Notes under the pieces: model-generated
What the model was told of the DNA's origin: nothing
The model's database searches: none
What the model saw: the letters and a program-made list of their open reading frames with translations, nothing else
Made by a program: the position numbers and the translations under genes
Shown: piece after piece, positions 61,195-64,000 of the stretch
Numbering within the stretch: position 1 is the stretch's first letter
How the letters are laid out: every line of letters begins with the position of its first letter
DNA from: an uncultured Flaviramulus sp.
GTDB taxonomy: Bacteria; Bacteroidota; Bacteroidia; Flavobacteriales; Flavobacteriaceae
Assembly (NCBI GenBank): GCA_947501105.1
Contig: CANMUP010000001.1
Location: 682,001 to 746,000 of the forward strand
Length of the DNA: 64,000 bases
Direction of reading: 5' to 3'

Positions 61195-62741
61195 TGTTAT
61201 CAGAAAAAGATATCCAATATATAGAAAGTAAGGGCATAACAATCATTCAGGTTAGGAAACAAATTGAACGTATAAAAAGCGGCATGTCTTATTCTAATCT
61301 AACAGCAGCAGCAAATATTGGAAACGGAATTGAGAGTTATAATGAGCATGAGATTCAAAATTTGGTTAATTTGTATGAAACAAAACAAAACAGTTTAAAT
61401 ATTGTAAAATTTGTTCCAGCATCTGGTGCAGCAACACGTATGTTTAAATTTTTATTTGAGTTTTTAAATCATTTTAACCCTAAAAAAGAAACCGTTGAAT
61501 CATATGCTAAAACGTATAACGATAACCTGATAAAAACTTTTATTTCAAGATTAGAAGATTTTCCGTTTTATAATGAAATCGTATCAAAAGCTAAAGCCAT
61601 TAATCCTAATTTTGAAAAATTAAGTAAACAGGAAAGCTATTTAGAGTTTGTGAAAACAATGCTGCATGATAATGGTTTAAATTATAGTTTCTTTCCTAAG
61701 GGGTTACTTCCATTTCATAAATACGAAGCAGAAATAGTTACAGCATTTCATGAGCATTTATTAGAGTCTACTTTATATGCTTCAACAAATAATAAAGCTG
61801 ATCTGCATTTTACAGTTTCGGAAAAACATCACCCTTATTTTAATTCAGAATTAAACAAGATTAATGACAAGCTAGAGCAAAAAACAAATGCCATTTTTAA
61901 TGTGTCGTTTTCTTATCAAAAAAAAGAAACTGAAACTTTAGCTTTAACGGCCAACAATGATATTTGTAGAAACGAAGATGATTCCATTTTATTTAGACCT
62001 GCAGGACATGGTGCTTTGTTAGAAAACTTAAACGATTTAAATAGCGATCTTATTTTTATTAAAAACATCGATAATATTGTGGTTTTTAATAAGAATAAAA
62101 AACTATCTGAGTATAAAAAACTTATTGCAGGTGTGCTAATTCAAGCCCAAGAACAAGCCTTTTCTTTTTTACATAAACTTGATGAAGAATCTGTTACGGA
62201 AGAAAACATGCTAAGTATGGCGATGTTTTTATCTAAAAAAATGAATGTTTCAATTCTAGATGAGTTTGATGATTTAAGTTCAGAAAAGAAGAAACAATAT
62301 TTAAAAGAAAAACTAAACCGCCCAATTCGTGTTTGCGGGATGGTAAAAAATGAAGGAGAACCTGGTGGCGGACCATTTTGGGTTAAAGATAAAAACGATG
62401 AAATATCGCTACAAATAGTAGAGTTTGCTCAAATAGATATTGAAAATGTAGAACAAGCTGAAATTGTTAAAAACGCTACACATTTTAACCCAACCGATTT
62501 AGTTTGTGGAACTAAAAATTATAAAGGGGAGAAATTTAACCTTTTAGATTTTGTAGACTCTGAAGCTGCTTTTATAACTATAAAAACACAAAACGGAGTT
62601 GATATAAAAGCGCTAGAATTACCAGGGTTATGGAATGGTAGTATGGCGTATTGGAACACCATTTTTGTTGAAATCCCTGTAGAAACTTTTAATCCTGTAA
62701 AAACAGTTAACGATTTATTAAAACCAGAACACCAAGCATAG
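61194..62741 (+). CDS. DUF4301 family protein
   Basis: 515 residues. The opening (LSEKDIQYIESKGITIIQVRKQI), FVPASGAATRMFKFLFEFLN, LPFHKYEAEIVTAFHEHL, FRPAGHGALLENLNDL and GMVKNEGEPGGGPFWVKDKN match the conserved segments of DUF4301, common in Bacteroidota. The SGAATRM and GHGALLENLN segments resemble nucleotide-sugar transferase loops, a weak hint of nucleotidyltransferase activity. No function is known. It begins at the stop of the kinase gene and is followed by arfB after 2 bases, so it is part of the same transcript. Confidence 0.88.
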   Translation: MLSEKDIQYIESKGITIIQVRKQIERIKSGMSYSNLTAAANIGNGIESYNEHEIQNLVNLYETKQNSLNIVKFVPASGAATRMFKFLFEFLNHFNPKKETVESYAKTYNDNLIKTFISRLEDFPFYNEIVSKAKAINPNFEKLSKQESYLEFVKTMLHDNGLNYSFFPKGLLPFHKYEAEIVTAFHEHLLESTLYASTNNKADLHFTVSEKHHPYFNSELNKINDKLEQKTNAIFNVSFSYQKKETETLALTANNDICRNEDDSILFRPAGHGALLENLNDLNSDLIFIKNIDNIVVFNKNKKLSEYKKLIAGVLIQAQEQAFSFLHKLDEESVTEENMLSMAMFLSKKMNVSILDEFDDLSSEKKKQYLKEKLNRPIRVCGMVKNEGEPGGGPFWVKDKNDEISLQIVEFAQIDIENVEQAEIVKNATHFNPTDLVCGTKNYKGEKFNLLDFVDSEAAFITIKTQNGVDIKALELPGLWNGSMAYWNTIFVEIPVETFNPVKTVNDLLKPEHQA

Positions 62742-62743
62742 TA

Positions 62744-63151
62744 ATGTTTAATAAAGAAGTACTATTACAAGAGTTAACTTTTAAAGCTATTAAAAGTTCT
62801 GGAGCTGGCGGACAACATGTAAACAAAGTAGCGTCAAAAGTAGAATTGCAATTCGATTTATCAAAATCTTTAGTTTTTGATGAAGATCAAAAAGAACGTT
62901 TGCAAAATAAACTTCAACATAGATTAACTAAAGATAATGTTCTTGTTTTACAGTGTGATGAAAGCCGAAGTCAACATAAAAACAAAGACTTAGTAATTAA
63001 ACGATTTTTAGAATTGATAAATAATAGTTTAATTATTCCTAAAAAAAGGATTCCTACTAAAATTCCAAAATCTGTTATTAGAAAACGTTTAAAAAACAAG
63101 CGTAATCGTTCAGAAAAAAAAGCCAATCGCAAAAAACCAAACATTGATTAA
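62744..63151 (+). CDS. arfB: Ribosome rescue factor ArfB (GGQ-domain aminoacyl-tRNA hydrolase)
   Basis: 135 residues. The catalytic GGQ is at 22-24 in SSGAGGQHVNKVASKVELQFD, and the C-terminal tail is highly basic (KIPKSVIRKRLKNKRNRSEK), as needed to enter the mRNA channel of stalled ribosomes. It frees nascent chains on non-stop ribosomes. The DUF4301 gene precedes it by 2 bases. Confidence 0.93.
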   Translation: MFNKEVLLQELTFKAIKSSGAGGQHVNKVASKVELQFDLSKSLVFDEDQKERLQNKLQHRLTKDNVLVLQCDESRSQHKNKDLVIKRFLELINNSLIIPKKRIPTKIPKSVIRKRLKNKRNRSEKKANRKKPNID

Positions 63152-63227
63152 AAACCAATTGTGACTTTGAGTAATTTTTTTTTTGAAAATTGTACCGAGA
63201 AGTTTTTATAAATCCATAATTCGTTAC

Positions 63228-63235
63228 TACATTTG
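63228..63235 (+). promoter_or_regulatory. Promoter -7 box ahead of the TPP riboswitch
   Basis: TACATTTG followed by CAACG matches TAnnTTTG. Transcription would start near 63240, right at the 5' end of the riboswitch. Confidence 0.7.
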
Positions 63236-63240
63236 CAACG

Positions 63241-63322
63241 TTCTCAAAAAAGGGGTGCCAATAAGTGGCTGAGATCATACCCATTGAACCTAGAACAGGT
63301 AATGCTGTTTAGGAAACGAGCG
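63241..63322 (+). promoter_or_regulatory. TPP riboswitch (THI element)
   Basis: The conserved core is plain: GGGGTGCC, then GGCTGAGAT, ACCC, GAACCT, AACAGGTAATGCTG and TAGGAAA, in the order and spacing of the THI-box aptamer. Thiamine pyrophosphate binding would lower expression of the downstream TonB-dependent receptor. The 160-base stretch between the aptamer and the start codon (63323-63490) holds no gene and probably contains the expression platform; a clear terminator hairpin was not identified. Confidence 0.93.
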
Positions 63323-63490
63323 TAAAGAAAACGTTCAGTGAACATTTTTAGCGAGCGCGATTAGTTCATCTTATATATGATGCTAAGAACAAAGCTAAAT
63401 TTTAACTGAAAAATTTCTAACGTTCAAAAACTAATTTATTAATAATAAAGAATAATCACCTCTTTTTATTCGATTTTAAATGTAATCGTA

Positions 63491-64000
63491 ATGAAAAATT
63501 TATTTCTTTTTTTAACGCTATTAGTGTTAAGCGTCAGTGCAAATGCACAACAAAATCAAGCCAAACAAGATTCTACTAAAGTTGAAAAACTAGATGAAGT
63601 TTTAGTAAAAGCAGTTCGTGTAAATGCAACATCACCTATTACACATTCTAACGTTAGTAAAAAGGACCTAGAAAAACGCAATTTAGGTCAAGATTTACCA
63701 ATTTTACTTAACTATTTACCATCAGTTGTAACAACTAGTGATGCTGGAGCTGGTGTAGGTTATACAGGTATTAGGGTGCGTGGTGTAAGTGCACAATCTA
63801 CTAACATAACAATTAACGGGATTCCGTATAATGACACAGAATCCTTAGGAACTTTTTGGGTGGATTTACCAGATTTCTCATCATCTGTAGAAAATTTACA
63901 ATTGCAACGAGGTGTTGGCACATCAACCAATGGTTCTGGTGCTTTTGGAGCCAGTATTAATATTTTAACTGATGCCGTTTCTAATGAAGCAAATGGAGAA
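63491..64000 (+). CDS. TonB-dependent receptor, probable thiamine uptake (partial)
   Basis: The first 170 codons are present; the gene runs off the right edge. The signal peptide (LFLFLTLLVLSVSANAQ) is followed by a plug domain: EVLVKAVRVNATSPITHSNV, LPILLNYLPSVVTTSDAGAG, TGIRVRGVSAQSTNITINGI and LQLQRGVGTSTNGSGAFGAS. There is no carboxypeptidase-regulatory domain at the start. The TPP riboswitch upstream makes thiamine or a precursor the likely cargo across the outer membrane. Confidence 0.93.
   Translation, partial: MKNLFLFLTLLVLSVSANAQQNQAKQDSTKVEKLDEVLVKAVRVNATSPITHSNVSKKDLEKRNLGQDLPILLNYLPSVVTTSDAGAGVGYTGIRVRGVSAQSTNITINGIPYNDTESLGTFWVDLPDFSSSVENLQLQRGVGTSTNGSGAFGASINILTDAVSNEANGE

Noticed and set aside
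1-64000. CRISPR arrays, tRNA, rRNA, prophage or transposase genes
   Set aside because: No regularly spaced direct repeats, no clover-leaf candidates and no integrase or transposase motifs were seen; the repeats found are palindromic and irregularly spaced.

Overview
The window is an AT-rich stretch of a chromosome from the phylum Bacteroidota, almost certainly family Flavobacteriaceae. The evidence is the gliding genes gldE and gldD, a type IX secretion (T9SS) sorting tail on a secreted protease, many lipoproteins with short N-terminal signals, promoters of the Bacteroidota type (TAnnTTTG at -7) and a menaquinone-type SdhCAB. No rRNA, tRNA, CRISPR array, prophage or insertion sequence was found. 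The genus cannot be fixed from this window alone.

Layout. 1-397: start of a lipoprotein, perhaps an M43-type metalloprotease (runs off the left edge). 594-6370: SUF iron-sulfur assembly operon on the minus strand (sufA-like, sufB, an NlpE-like lipoprotein, sufC, sufD, sufS), with a structured leader and an intergenic repeat between sufD and sufS. 6436-10902: four lipoprotein genes on the minus strand that include a MauG/MbnH-like dihaem enzyme and its likely MbnP partner. 11189-21101: thiL, two tandem small Cys/His proteins, an alpha/beta hydrolase, brnQ, an AraC regulator with a small AhpD-like/NTF2-like/cupredoxin-like cluster, an ACT-domain protein divergent from aspartate kinase, and an Xaa-Pro aminopeptidase. 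21274-29664: secreted metalloprotease, BNR/sortilin-like protein and sdhCAB. 29739-40431: an outer-membrane receptor-like protein, a LytS/LytTR two-component pair, an M28 peptidase, a very large outer-membrane protein of unknown role, exonuclease III and an OmpA-type lipoprotein. 40705-49267: aldo/keto reductase, two overlapping DUF3857/transglutaminase-type proteins, RNase G, a 30-residue basic protein, HU and mutY. 49356-54889: ssb, gldE, gldD, a metal-binding lipoprotein, an EamA transporter, a DUF4199 protein, rplU and rpmA. 54941-64000: small conserved proteins, ahcY, a phosphopantetheinyl transferase, a geranylgeranylglyceryl phosphate synthase homologue, a vitamin-salvage run (thiamine-binding protein, PnuC family, NadR-like kinase), a DUF4301 protein, arfB, and a TPP riboswitch in front of a TonB-dependent receptor that runs off the right edge.

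How the genes fit together. The SUF genes form one pathway. SdhCAB is complex II. The vitamin genes at 59788-64000, together with thiL, suggest uptake and phosphorylation of thiamine or nicotinamide riboside. The most unusual items are the MbnP/MbnH-like lipoprotein cluster, a family of nested palindromic intergenic repeats (three copies at 1821-1891, 40439-40604 and 56597-56727), a secreted protein with a possible clan CD (caspase/gingipain-like) His/Cys arrangement, and a transglutaminase-like pair in which the second protein has lost the catalytic Cys.
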